DNA of 64,000 nucleotides from Amycolatopsis sp. NBRC 101858 (GTDB lineage: Bacteria > Actinomycetota > Actinomycetes > Mycobacteriales > Pseudonocardiaceae), in NCBI RefSeq assembly GCF_030269325.1, contig NZ_BSTD01000004.1, positions 536,558 through 600,557 of the forward strand, in the 5' to 3' direction. Shown piece after piece: positions 56,673 through 64,000 of the stretch. The position numbers and the translations under genes were made by a program. Numbering within the stretch: position 1 is the stretch's first letter; every line of letters begins with the position of its first letter. The notes below the pieces were generated by a model. That model was not told where the DNA came from. It ran no database searches and worked only from the letters and a program-made list of their open reading frames with translations.

Positions 56673-57179
56673 ATGACCGCAGTCCTCGTCGCCTACGCCG
56701 GGCGCCACGGCGGAACCCGGCAGATCGCCGAGGTCATCGCCGCGGAGCTCGGCGAAGCCGGCCTGAGCGTGGACGTGCGCGACGCCGCCGACGTCGCGCA
56801 CGTCGGCCACTACGCCGCGGTCATCGTCGGCAGCGCCCTGTACTACCACCGGTGGCGGCCCGAGGCCGTCCGGTTGCTGGAACGCAACGCTCAGGCGCTC
56901 GCCGAGCGTCCGGTGTGGCTGTTCCACAGCGGACCGTGCGGCCCGGGCGCGGCCGGTCAGCAGGTCAGCCTGCCGGCGAACGTGGCGCTGCTCGCCGCGC
57001 GCATCGACGCGGAGCGCACCGCCACCTTCGGCGGCCGGCTCGACCCGGCGTGCGTGCGCGGCCTGATCCCGCGGCTGATGGCGTCGGGGCAGCGCGCGGG
57101 CGACTTCCGCGACTGGGACCGGATCAAGGCGTGGGCCCGCGACGTCGGCCGCCGCGTCCGCACGCGCGTCCCGCTCTGA
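56673..57179 (+). CDS. Flavodoxin domain protein
   Basis: This 168-residue protein begins MTAVLVAYAGRHGGTRQIAEVIAAEL, the FMN phosphate-binding loop with T/S-rich turn typical of the HemG/flavodoxin_5 group, and later VIVGSALYYHRWRPEAVRLL and VWLFHSGPCGPG. It carries one FMN. Family members are flavodoxins or protoporphyrinogen oxidase-like proteins. It follows nos on the same strand and could pass electrons to it. An ATG at 56664 is an alternative start. Confidence 0.88.
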   Translation: MTAVLVAYAGRHGGTRQIAEVIAAELGEAGLSVDVRDAADVAHVGHYAAVIVGSALYYHRWRPEAVRLLERNAQALAERPVWLFHSGPCGPGAAGQQVSLPANVALLAARIDAERTATFGGRLDPACVRGLIPRLMASGQRAGDFRDWDRIKAWARDVGRRVRTRVPL

Positions 57180-57231
57180 AACCCTTGCCCACGCGGGGCG
57201 GTGAGTGCTAGACCAGCCCTGAGGTCTTCCG

Positions 57232-58554
57232 GTGGAGAACCGACGGGACGGGGCAAACGTGACGGATCGGCAGGCGGAACCCGAAGCAGGCAAGAAAGCG
57301 CTTACATCCGACCAGCGCAACGCGTTCCTCGCGGCGCTGCTCGGCTGGAGCATGGACTCCTTCGACTACTTCCTCGTCGTGTTCGTCCTGGCGGACATCG
57401 CGAAGGACAAGTCGTTCGGCGCGACGGCGACGCAGCTGGCGTTCATCACCACGGCGACCCTGGTGATGCGCCCGGTCGGCGCCCTGCTGTTCGGCCTGTG
57501 GGCCGACAGGGTCGGCCGGCGGATCCCGCTGATCGCCGACGTCCTGCTGTACTCGGTGGCCGGCCTGCTGTGCGCGTTCGCCCCGAACTTCACCGTGCTG
57601 CTGATCCTGCGGTTCGTCTACGGCGTCGGCATGGGCGGCGAATGGGGCCTGGGCGCGGCGCTGGCGATGGAGAAGATCCCGGTCGCGCGACGCGGGTTCT
57701 TCTCCGGCCTGCTGCAGGTCGGCTATTCGATCGGGTACCTGCTCGCCGCGCTCGCGTACCTGCTGTTCCACTCGGCTCTGGAACTCGAGTGGCGCTGGAT
57801 CTTCGTGCTCAGCATCTTCCCGGCGCTGATCACGCTGCTGATCCGCGCGCGGGTGCGCGAGTCCGAGGTCTGGGAGGCCACGCGGGAGAAGCTGAAGGTG
57901 ACGCGGACGTCGGTCAAGGACGTCCTGCTCAACCCGAAGGTGATCCGCCGGTTCGGCTACCTGATCCTGCTGATGACGGCGTTCAACTGGATGAGCCACG
58001 GCACCCAGGACGTCTACCCGAGCTTCCTCAAGGCCCACGACAACGGCGGGGCCGGCCTCAGTGCGACGGCGAGCACGTGGATCGCGGTGCTGTACAACGC
58101 CGGCGCGATCATCGGCGGCCTGACGTTCGGCACGCTGTCGGAACGCCTGGGCAGGCGCCGGACCATCGTGACGGCCGCGGTGCTGGGCCTGCCGGTGATC
58201 CCGATCTTCGCGTTCGACCACGGCGCCGGAATGCTGGCGCTGGGCTCGTTCCTGATGCAGATCATGGTGCAGGGCGCGTGGGGCGTGATCCCGGCGCACC
58301 TCACGGAGATGTCGCCGGACGCGATCCGCGGCTTCTACCCGGGCGTGACCTACCAGCTCGGCAACCTGCTGGCGGCGCTGAACCTGCCGATCCAGCAAGC
58401 GATCGCGGAGTCCCACGGGTACACCTCCGCTCTCTTGTGGACGGTCGTGCCCGGCCTGATCGCGGTCGCCGTGCTCACCGCGATCGGCAAGGAGGCCAAG
58501 GGGATCCGGTTCGGCGAGTCGGCGGTGGCGACGGCGCCGGCCGGCTCGAAGTAG
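57232..58554 (+). CDS. MFS transporter of the lactate/sialate (SHS) type
   Basis: This 440-residue protein has about 12 membrane helices. Helix 1 (LGWSMDSFDYFLVVFVLADIAKD) with the conserved Asp of this group, motif A in LLFGLWADRVGRRIPL and YGVGMGGEWGLGAALAMEKIPVARRGFFSG are typical of the sialate:H+ and lactate symporter family (NanT, Jen1). The start is GTG 57232, or GTG 57259. A secreted sialidase lies 5 kb away, so sialic acid is a possible substrate, but the genes of sialate breakdown are not in the window. Confidence 0.88.
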   Translation: MENRRDGANVTDRQAEPEAGKKALTSDQRNAFLAALLGWSMDSFDYFLVVFVLADIAKDKSFGATATQLAFITTATLVMRPVGALLFGLWADRVGRRIPLIADVLLYSVAGLLCAFAPNFTVLLILRFVYGVGMGGEWGLGAALAMEKIPVARRGFFSGLLQVGYSIGYLLAALAYLLFHSALELEWRWIFVLSIFPALITLLIRARVRESEVWEATREKLKVTRTSVKDVLLNPKVIRRFGYLILLMTAFNWMSHGTQDVYPSFLKAHDNGGAGLSATASTWIAVLYNAGAIIGGLTFGTLSERLGRRRTIVTAAVLGLPVIPIFAFDHGAGMLALGSFLMQIMVQGAWGVIPAHLTEMSPDAIRGFYPGVTYQLGNLLAALNLPIQQAIAESHGYTSALLWTVVPGLIAVAVLTAIGKEAKGIRFGESAVATAPAGSK

Positions 58555-58555
58555 C

Positions 58556-59078
58556 TCACCGGACGCGGGCGGCGACGACCTCCGCGCACGTCATCGGCTC
58601 GTCGTGCGTCGTGTCGACTTCGAGGTCGTACCGCACGCCCCGGTGCACGAGGTCCGCCTGGCGCGCGGCCATCCCGATGATCCGGTCGCCGCGGGGCGCG
58701 TTCGCGCGCCTCGGCGACCGTGGCGTCGCACCGGACGCCGACCCAGAGCACGTCGAGACCGTCGAACGCGGTGAGCCACCGCCCCTGGGACGCGGCGGCG
58801 CCGAGGAAGACCTCGTCGACGACGAGCCGCGCGCCGGCGCGGACCATGGCCGCGAGCCCGGCGATCCACGCCGCTTCGAGGGTCCGGAACGCCTCGCCGA
58901 CAGTCACTTCGCCGTCGGTGCCGAAGTCGATGCCCGCCCCGGCCCCGGGCATCGCGTCGACCAGGGTGTCGGTGCCGAACGTGAGCCACGCGCCGGGCAG
59001 GACCGCCTGCAGCGCGCGGGCGAGCGTGGTCTTCCCGGAACTGGAGCCGCCGTTGAGGATGATCACTTCGGCCGGCAC
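58556..59078 (-). pseudogene. Frameshifted chloramphenicol-phosphotransferase-like P-loop kinase
   Basis: Frame one (GTG 59078) reads EVIILNGGSSSGKTTLARAL (P-loop), ARLVVDEVFLGAA and CDATVAEARERA. The family match then moves to another frame, which reads GDRIIGMAARQADLVHRGVR then YDLEVDTTHDEPMTCAEVVAARVR and stops at 58556-58558. The shift lies in GC-rich sequence near 58690-58705 and can be explained by one missing or extra base. Intact members phosphorylate small molecules. A sequencing error cannot be excluded. Confidence 0.8.
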
Positions 59079-59082
59079 GGAG

Positions 59083-59598
59083 TCAGCGTAGTGCTTTCAT
59101 CCGTTCCACGAGCCCGAGCCACTCGATCGCCTCGGCCGTCGTGGCGTGCAGCTGCAGCGCCTGGTCCATCCCCAGCGCGTCGATCGCCCGGCGCACCACC
59201 CGCACGCACCCGGCGATCGCGAACGGGACGCCCGCGGCACGCGCTTCCCCGGTCGCTTCGAGGAGCAGTGCCAGGCCTCGTGCCGAACAGTGAGCCGCGC
59301 CGGTCAGGTCCAGGACCAGGGCCCGCGGTCCCAGGCCGACCTCGTCGGCAAGCCGGGATCGCAACCGCCTGCTCCCGGTGAGGTCGAGCTCGCCGCGGAC
59401 GGCCAGGACGCTGACCTCGGCGGTCGTCGTGACCACCAGCGCCATCTCGGGCTCTTCGTGGAGGCTTGCGTAGTGGCGGGCCAGCAGCGCGTCGATGTCC
59501 AGGCCGGGCGGGTACGGTGCGGCGTCGATTTCGCGGGCCCATGCGTGCAGCGCCGCCCGCACCTCGCGGTGCCGTGCGTCGTCTTCGGGCCAGACCAT
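59083..59598 (-). CDS. STAS domain protein (anti-sigma factor antagonist-like)
   Basis: This 171-residue protein has an N-terminal extension (about 1-50) and a STAS domain. VSVLAVRGELDLTGSRRLRSRLADEV starts the domain, and LVLDLTGAAHCSARGLALLLEA carries the phosphorylatable serine in the usual D-x-S-G-type loop (here CSARGL). Such proteins release sigma factors from anti-sigma kinases. No partner kinase is nearby. The N-terminal part (EDDARHREVRAALHAWAREID) is helical with no known motif. Confidence 0.87.
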   Translation of the reverse strand: MVWPEDDARHREVRAALHAWAREIDAAPYPPGLDIDALLARHYASLHEEPEMALVVTTTAEVSVLAVRGELDLTGSRRLRSRLADEVGLGPRALVLDLTGAAHCSARGLALLLEATGEARAAGVPFAIAGCVRVVRRAIDALGMDQALQLHATTAEAIEWLGLVERMKALR

Positions 59599-59641
59599 AC
59601 TGGTTACATCGCTCGCGGGGCCCCGGGCGCAACAGTGCGGT

Positions 59642-60301
59642 TCAGGGTGTGACGAGTTCCGCTTCGTAGGCGAAGATCGTCAACTGGACCCGGTTGCTCA
59701 CGTCGAGCTTCGCGAAACTGCGGGTGATGTGCGTCTTCACCGTCGCCTCGCTCAGGAACAGCTCCGCCGCGATGTCCGCGTTCGGCTTGCCCTGGGCGAC
59801 GGCCGTGACGATCTCGCGTTCGCGGTTGCTGAGCAGCTCCAGCTTCGCCTGGGCCCGCGTCCGCCGCGGGTTGGCCCGCGCCGCCACGAACTGGCCGATC
59901 AGCTGCTTCGTCGTGCGCGGCGACAGCATCGCGTCGCCGTTGGCCACCACCCGGACGGCCTCGATGATCTCCTGCGGCGAGCCTTCCTTGAGCAGGAACC
60001 CGCTCGCGCCGGCGGCGAGCGCCTCGAAGACGTACTCGTCGAGGTCGAACGTCGTCAGGATCAGCACCTTCGGCGCCCGCGGCTGGGCGAGCACCGCCGC
60101 CGTCGCGGCGAGCCCGTTCATCCGACGCATCCGGATGTCCATGATCACGACGTCCGGAGCGTGCCGGGCGACCTGCTGGACGGCTTCGTCGCCGTCACCG
60201 GCCTGCGCCACCACTTCGAGGTCGGGGGTGCTGCCGAGGATCATGGACAGCCCGGTGCGGACCAGCGGGTCGTCGTCGACGAGCAGTACGCGCACGCTCA
60301 C
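59642..60301 (-). CDS. NarL/LuxR family response regulator
   Basis: This 219-residue protein has a receiver domain (about 1-120) with phosphorylatable Asp55 in VVIMDIRM and acidic pocket VDDD, plus Lys in LLKEGS. The LuxR-type HTH lies at about 150-215: LSNREREIVTAVAQGKPNADIAAELFLSEATVKTHITRSFAKL. It is encoded with its sensor kinase just upstream at 60298-61509 and the annotated starts and stops overlap by four bases. Confidence 0.95.
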   Translation of the reverse strand: MSVRVLLVDDDPLVRTGLSMILGSTPDLEVVAQAGDGDEAVQQVARHAPDVVIMDIRMRRMNGLAATAAVLAQPRAPKVLILTTFDLDEYVFEALAAGASGFLLKEGSPQEIIEAVRVVANGDAMLSPRTTKQLIGQFVAARANPRRTRAQAKLELLSNREREIVTAVAQGKPNADIAAELFLSEATVKTHITRSFAKLDVSNRVQLTIFAYEAELVTP

Positions 60302-61509
60302 CCGGCCAGCCTAGGGCGCGGCCACCACCCACGGGAGCGAGGCCCGCAGCACGAACGTCCGCTCGTCGGCCGGGCCGCCGCGAGAGTGCCGCCGAGCAGC
60401 GAGATCCGCTCGTTGACGCCCGTGAGCCCGGTGCCGGAACCGGGCGAGGGGACCGGCTGCGGCGGCAGCGCGTTGACGACCTCGATCAGCAGCCCGGCAC
60501 CCGGGGCGCCGCGCACCGACACCTCCGCGGGCGCTCCCGGCGCGTGCCGCAGGACGTTGGTGAGCGCCTCCTGGAGGATCCGGTAGGCGGCCGTGCCGAG
60601 CGGGGGCGGTGCCGTGGCCGCCTGGTCGAGCAGGACGGTGAGGTTGACGGCGAGCCCGGCCTGCCGGGCGCCGGTGACCAGGCCGGGGATGTCGGCCAGC
60701 GTCGGCTGGGGTGGCTCCGCGGGCCCGCCGGACGGCCGGTCGGCGAACCCCGGGCCGCGCAGCACGCCGATCACCTGGCGCAGGTCGTCGAGCGACTGCC
60801 GGGCGGTGGTCCGCACGGTCTTGGCCGCCTCCGTCGCGTCCGGGGTGGTGCCGCTGGTGACCTCCAGCGCGCCCGCCTGCAGCGAGAGCAGCGACAACCG
60901 GTGCCCCAGGACGTCGTGCATCTCGCGAGCGATCCGCGCCTGCTCCTCCCGGCGCGCCACCTGGTCGCGCAGGGCCGCCTGCTCCACGCTCCGCCGCCGT
61001 GCCTCGGCCCGGCTGTGCCGGACGATCCCCACGGTCAGTGGGATCGCGGTGTACACGGCCGCGGTGAGGATGACGCCGGTCAGCATCGCACCGGTCGTTT
61101 CCGTCGAGATCCAGGCTTCGGAGAGGGACAGCTGCGCGTCCCGGCCGACGTCGCGCCACACCGCCAGCCCGGTCGCGGCGAACACGAGCGTCGCCGCGCT
61201 CCAGCGCCACCAGCCGGTGAAGTACGTCGTGAGCGCGGCGAGGGCGATCAGCGCGGCCAGCGAATCCGCGCGCAGCAGGAGCGGGGGCACGATCGCGATC
61301 CCGGTGACGACCAGGGGCCACTGGTGCCGCCAGACGAGCAGGATCGCCGCGCCGACCCCGAGGAACCAGCCCAGGAGCGCCCCCACGGTCGGGTCGAGGT
61401 CGTCGCTGCCGGCCACGCTGATCTCCAGCGCGAGGTTCCCGATCCCGCTCACCAGGCTCGCGGCGACCGCGAGCACGGTGCACACCACGCCCAGCACGGA
61501 CCGTCCCAT
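60298..61509 (-). CDS. Sensor histidine kinase (HisKA_3 type)
   Basis: The 403-residue open frame has about five membrane segments (1-165), the phosphoacceptor His198 in REMHDVLGHRLSLLSLQAGAL and an ATPase domain (YRILQEALTNVLRHAPGA, GLTGVNERISLLGG). It phosphorylates the response regulator that follows. The last 25 codons (ARPTSGRSCCGPRSRGWWP) look unlike the family. Shifting one base near 60371-60385 restores ADERTFVLRASLPWVVAAP and a stop at 60311. The gene therefore appears to carry a C-terminal frameshift or a sequence error; the ATPase core is unaffected. Confidence 0.88.
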   Translation of the reverse strand: MGRSVLGVVCTVLAVAASLVSGIGNLALEISVAGSDDLDPTVGALLGWFLGVGAAILLVWRHQWPLVVTGIAIVPPLLLRADSLAALIALAALTTYFTGWWRWSAATLVFAATGLAVWRDVGRDAQLSLSEAWISTETTGAMLTGVILTAAVYTAIPLTVGIVRHSRAEARRRSVEQAALRDQVARREEQARIAREMHDVLGHRLSLLSLQAGALEVTSGTTPDATEAAKTVRTTARQSLDDLRQVIGVLRGPGFADRPSGGPAEPPQPTLADIPGLVTGARQAGLAVNLTVLLDQAATAPPPLGTAAYRILQEALTNVLRHAPGAPAEVSVRGAPGAGLLIEVVNALPPQPVPSPGSGTGLTGVNERISLLGGTLAAARPTSGRSCCGPRSRGWWPRPRLAG

Positions 61510-61668
61510 GGGGAAAGAGTACGGGCGGCGGCCTCAGCCGTTGCGCCGGTTCGCGGGGACGGCGGTGACGACTTTCGTCGTACGGGGTCGAGGCCCGCGG
61601 ACGACGCGCGGACGGCCGCGGCGCTGGTTTCCTGCTCGCCGTCAAGCAAAGGCGAAAGGAAATCCCCG

Positions 61669-62271
61669 ATGACCGACTACACCCCGATCCAGCAGTACCC
61701 GGCTCCGCAGGCCGCGCCGCCGCGCAACGGCCTCGGCACGGCGGGTTTCGTGCTCGGCCTGGTCGGGCTGGTGTTCTCGCCGATCCCGTTCGTCGGCGTG
61801 GTCGCCTGGCCACTGGTGGTGCTGGGGTTGATCCTCTCCGCGGTCGGCGTCGCCCGGGTGCGTGCCGGGAAGGCCACGAACAAAGGGCTTTCGATCGCCG
61901 GCGTCTTCGTGTCGATCCTCGGCCTGGTGGTGAGCATCCTGTGGGTGGTGGTGATCGGCAAGGCCATCAGCGACGTCAACGACCAGGCCACCCAGCACCA
62001 CACCATCACCTACTCGGTGACCGGGGACTCGAAGACCGCCGACGTCGACTACAGCACCTTCGACCGGGCGGGTTCGGTCGAGAGCGAGACCGGCGCGGCG
62101 GTGCCGTGGACGAAGACCGTCGAAGCCACCGGCTTGTTCGTCGGCGCGTTCACCGTGACCACCGGCGAAGACGGCGGCTCGGTGACCTGCAAGGTCGTCG
62201 TGGACGGCAAAGAGGTCAAGACGGCCACCGCGACCGGGGAGTTCGCGGTGGCCAGTTGCACGGGCTTCTGA
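61669..62271 (+). CDS. DUF4190 membrane protein with MmpS-like extracellular domain
   Basis: This 200-residue protein begins MTDYTPIQQYPAPQAAPPRNG, a Pro/Gln-rich cytosolic tail, followed by two membrane helices with GLGTAGFVLGLVGLVFSPIPFVGVVAWPLVVLGLILSAVGVARVRAGKATNKGLSIAGVF, the DUF4190 pattern. The rest (from about 105) is an extracellular beta domain with one Cys pair (VTCKVV and ASCTGF) like MmpS. The ATG follows AAAGGAAA. The gene is convergent with the sialidase across a strong terminator. Confidence 0.87.
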   Translation: MTDYTPIQQYPAPQAAPPRNGLGTAGFVLGLVGLVFSPIPFVGVVAWPLVVLGLILSAVGVARVRAGKATNKGLSIAGVFVSILGLVVSILWVVVIGKAISDVNDQATQHHTITYSVTGDSKTADVDYSTFDRAGSVESETGAAVPWTKTVEATGLFVGAFTVTTGEDGGSVTCKVVVDGKEVKTATATGEFAVASCTGF

Positions 62272-62298
62272 CGGCCACGCCGCCGGAGGGGGAGGGAG

Positions 62299-62335
62299 GT
62301 GGGTGGGACCCGGCCAGGGGGCGGGTCCCACCCAC
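62299..62335. terminator. Strong bidirectional terminator
   Basis: Two perfect 14-base arms, GTGGGTGGGACCCG and CGGGTCCCACCCAC, flank a 9-base loop. It fills the gap between the convergent DUF4190 and sialidase genes (stops at 62271 and 62341) and would act on both strands, although neither side has a T-tract. Confidence 0.85.
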
Positions 62336-62340
62336 GGGGG

Positions 62341-63825
62341 TCAGCCGCAGTGCTCGAACTCGCTGTCGAAGGACGCGCCGCCGGTGGCGCCGCCCCACTT
62401 CACGCACTTGTCCGCCGCGCCCGCCTTGACCGGGCCGGCGAACCAGGAGAACGAGCCGGAGTCGGTCTGCCGCGCCGAGCCCTTGACCTCCAGGTAGGCC
62501 GAGGTCGCCGTGGCCGTCCCGGCGGCCGCGCTCTTCATCGTCGCGACGCAGTTCTGGCCGTTGGCCGCGTTGTAGGACAGGTAGACCGTGCCGGCCGTGC
62601 CGAGCGGCTTCGAGTCGATCACGCTGTAGCCGCCACCGCAGGCGGGGGCGCCGAGCGCGGTGTCGGTGATCGTGGCGTAGCGGATCGTGTCGTTGGCGTG
62701 GAACTCCGGTCCCGCCTCGAACAGCACACCGGCCGAGGACTGGGACAGCTGCACCATGTCGGAGTACGCGGCGTCCTGGCCCCACACGAGCAGGCTGCCC
62801 GCGGTGCCCGTCCAGTTGGCGCCCTCGTCGAACGACGAGTGCACCCGCAGCTCCTTGCGACGGTCGCAAGTGGACGGTGCGGCGAACAGGATCCGGTTGT
62901 ACTTGCCGCCGGCGTCGGTGGCGCTCATCCGGGCCGTCGACCCCTCCACGGTCGGGGCGACGAGGTCGGTGGCGAAGGCGAACTTCGAGCTGAAGGTCGC
63001 GCCGCCGTCCGAGCTGATCGCGAAGGCCCGGTTGTGCGTGCCGTCCAGCAGGCACTTGTCGCCGTCGTTCGCCTGGTTGCGCGCGGCGGCGTAGATCCGG
63101 CCGTCGTTGAGCTCGGTGACGCTGATCTCCTGCGGGTTCATCGTGCTCGCGGCCGGCTTGTCGGTGGCACCGAGGTGCCAGGTGGTGCCGTTGTCGTCGC
63201 TGTAGACCAGCGCGCCGATGTTCGAGTAGCTCATGCCGGCGACCAGCCGGCCCTGGTGGGCGCCGCGGGTCAGCACGATCCCGTGCGACGGCCCGGTGGC
63301 CAGCCAGCTCGGCGCGGACGCGAAGCCCAGCTCCGTGGTCAGCACCTTCGGCGCGCCCCACGTCTTCCCGTTGTCCTCGCTGATCGACACGCGTGGGACC
63401 CGGCCGCAGCCGGGGTTGGTGTAGCACTGCATGGTCGACAGCAGCACGACCCGGTTGCTGCCCGGGATGACGATCGGCGCCGGGTTCCCCTTCGTGTCGC
63501 CGTTCGCCTTGATGACCGTCTGCAGCGCGCTCCAGGTCTTGCCGCCGTCGGTGGAGCGCTTCATGACGAGGTCGATGGCGCCGAGGTCGTTGCAGACGGT
63601 GGCGCCGCCGTTGCGGCCCTCGGCGAACGCGAGCAGCGCGCCGTCGTTGGCCTTGACGACGGTGGGGATGCGGTAGCAGTCGTGGCCCTCGGTGTTCTTG
63701 CTGAACACCAGCGTGCTGGCGACATCGGCGTGCGCGGTGGCGGTGCCGACGACGGCCGGGACGGCGAAGGCGGCGCACCCCAGCAGCCCGGCCAGCAGGC
63801 CTCTGGCGATCCGGGTGATCTTCAC
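62341..63825 (-). CDS. Secreted exo-alpha-sialidase (GH33)
   Basis: This 494-residue neuraminidase has a signal peptide (about 1-33, ending TAHAD) and the six-bladed propeller of GH33. CYRIPTVV is the FRIP motif with the first Arg of the sialate-binding triad. Asp boxes are visible as STDGGKTW, SEDNGKTW, SDDNGTTW, SSDGGATF and SFDEGANW. The sequence ends SFDSEFEHCG with a probable disulphide. It cleaves terminal sialic acid from glycoconjugates outside the cell. A putative sialate transporter lies 4 kb upstream. Confidence 0.94.
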   Translation of the reverse strand: MKITRIARGLLAGLLGCAAFAVPAVVGTATAHADVASTLVFSKNTEGHDCYRIPTVVKANDGALLAFAEGRNGGATVCNDLGAIDLVMKRSTDGGKTWSALQTVIKANGDTKGNPAPIVIPGSNRVVLLSTMQCYTNPGCGRVPRVSISEDNGKTWGAPKVLTTELGFASAPSWLATGPSHGIVLTRGAHQGRLVAGMSYSNIGALVYSDDNGTTWHLGATDKPAASTMNPQEISVTELNDGRIYAAARNQANDGDKCLLDGTHNRAFAISSDGGATFSSKFAFATDLVAPTVEGSTARMSATDAGGKYNRILFAAPSTCDRRKELRVHSSFDEGANWTGTAGSLLVWGQDAAYSDMVQLSQSSAGVLFEAGPEFHANDTIRYATITDTALGAPACGGGYSVIDSKPLGTAGTVYLSYNAANGQNCVATMKSAAAGTATATSAYLEVKGSARQTDSGSFSWFAGPVKAGAADKCVKWGGATGGASFDSEFEHCG

Positions 63826-63882
63826 GGGTTCTCCTACGGATTCGTTCTACGTCCTACGTCTCGGCGGTAGCGTCGACGCGGC

Positions 63883-63901
63883 CCGTACAAGACCCGTACA
63901 A
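63883..63901. promoter_or_regulatory. Direct repeat CCGTACAA upstream of the sialidase
   Basis: Two exact copies, 63883-63890 and 63894-63901, are 11 bases apart start to start (about one helical turn), 58-76 bases upstream of the sialidase start. It could be an activator or repressor site. Confidence 0.35.
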
Positions 63902-63941
63902 CCCGGCGTATAACGACGTACACCTTGCCGGGAGGGAAATG

Positions 63942-64000
63942 TCAGGTGAACGCGGCCAGCGCGCCGAACCCGGTCGCCAGCACGAGAAGCGTGGACAGGA
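63942..64000 (-). CDS. C-terminal end of a membrane protein (cut by window edge)
   Basis: The minus strand enters at the window edge in an open frame and stops at 63942. The last residues read LSTLLVLATGFGALAAFT, a hydrophobic helix. Too short to name. Confidence 0.4.
   Translation of the reverse strand, partial: LSTLLVLATGFGALAAFT

Noticed and set aside
57232..63825. A sialic acid catabolic cluster formed by the MFS transporter and the sialidase
   Set aside because: The two are 4 kb apart with unrelated genes between them, and no lyase, epimerase or kinase for sialate is present. A functional link is possible but not shown.
1..64000. tRNA, rRNA and CRISPR arrays, and a prophage or integrative element
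   Set aside because: None of their hallmarks (conserved tRNA arms, regular spaced repeats, integrase, att-like duplication) was found on reading the sequence; short structured RNAs could still be missed without a covariance search.

Overview
The window is very GC-rich, densely coded DNA from a filamentous actinomycete. Gene content (XRE/DUF5753 plus DUF397 pair, DUF222-HNH protein, snapalysin, cytochrome P450, many TetR/LacI/ROK regulators with near-perfect operators, secreted CAZymes with CBM13 or CBM35-like modules) suggests a member of the Pseudonocardiaceae such as Amycolatopsis; the genus is inferred from gene content only. I saw no tRNA, rRNA, CRISPR array or transposase.

Layout. 1-2.2 kb: class II aldolase fragment, TetR, and the coupled thyA-folA pair. 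2.3-4.0 kb: a DUF222-HNH protein with an internal 16-residue repeat. 4.1-13.8 kb: a glycan-use locus (GH27, LacI, sugar ABC importer without its own ATPase, GH127, GH39-like enzyme) that looks built for L-arabinose-capped plant arabinogalactan or extensin side chains. 13.8-17.7 kb: P1 peptidase, TetR and APC transporter, then snapalysin. 17.9-20.7 kb: TetR-controlled DHA2 efflux pump and two small unknown proteins. 20.9-27.4 kb: ROK repressor divergent from an operon of APC permease, secreted GH2 exo-glucosaminidase-like enzyme and ROK kinase. 27.5-31.9 kb: MFS, LacI, a decayed FMN reductase and a PNGase A-like secreted amidase. 31.9-38.3 kb: P450, AlkB-like, DHFR-like, secreted protein, pseudouridine synthase, DUF5313 and OhrR-like regulator, luciferase-like oxidoreductase.

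38.3-44.7 kb is the most unusual part. A nucleotide-cyclase-like protein (minus strand) and an NB-ARC/TPR STAND protein (plus strand) are divergently transcribed. The last residues of the first and the first residues of the second carry the same G-x3-G-x3-Q-x-G-x3-G motif, the pattern of RHIM-like bacterial amyloid signalling sequences. This looks like an NLR sensor that could switch on a cyclase-type effector by prion-like templating. A glycerophosphotransferase-like gene with a coupled 35-residue ORF and an XRE/DUF397 pair lie next to it.

45-64 kb: DHA2 pump, DUF1015, cyclase-like toroid protein and DinB; a LigC/Prim-Pol DNA repair pair with a GNAT; TetR/aldo-keto reductase; COG0523 metallochaperone; nitric oxide synthase with a coupled leader peptide and a nearby flavodoxin; an MFS transporter of the lactate/sialate type; a frameshifted kinase; STAS protein; a two-component system whose kinase seems frameshifted at its C-terminus; a DUF4190 protein; a strong bidirectional terminator; and a secreted GH33 sialidase.

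Several secreted enzymes (GH27, GH127, GH39-like, GH2, PNGase A-like, GH33) point to a habit of dismantling plant or animal glycoproteins and proteoglycans.
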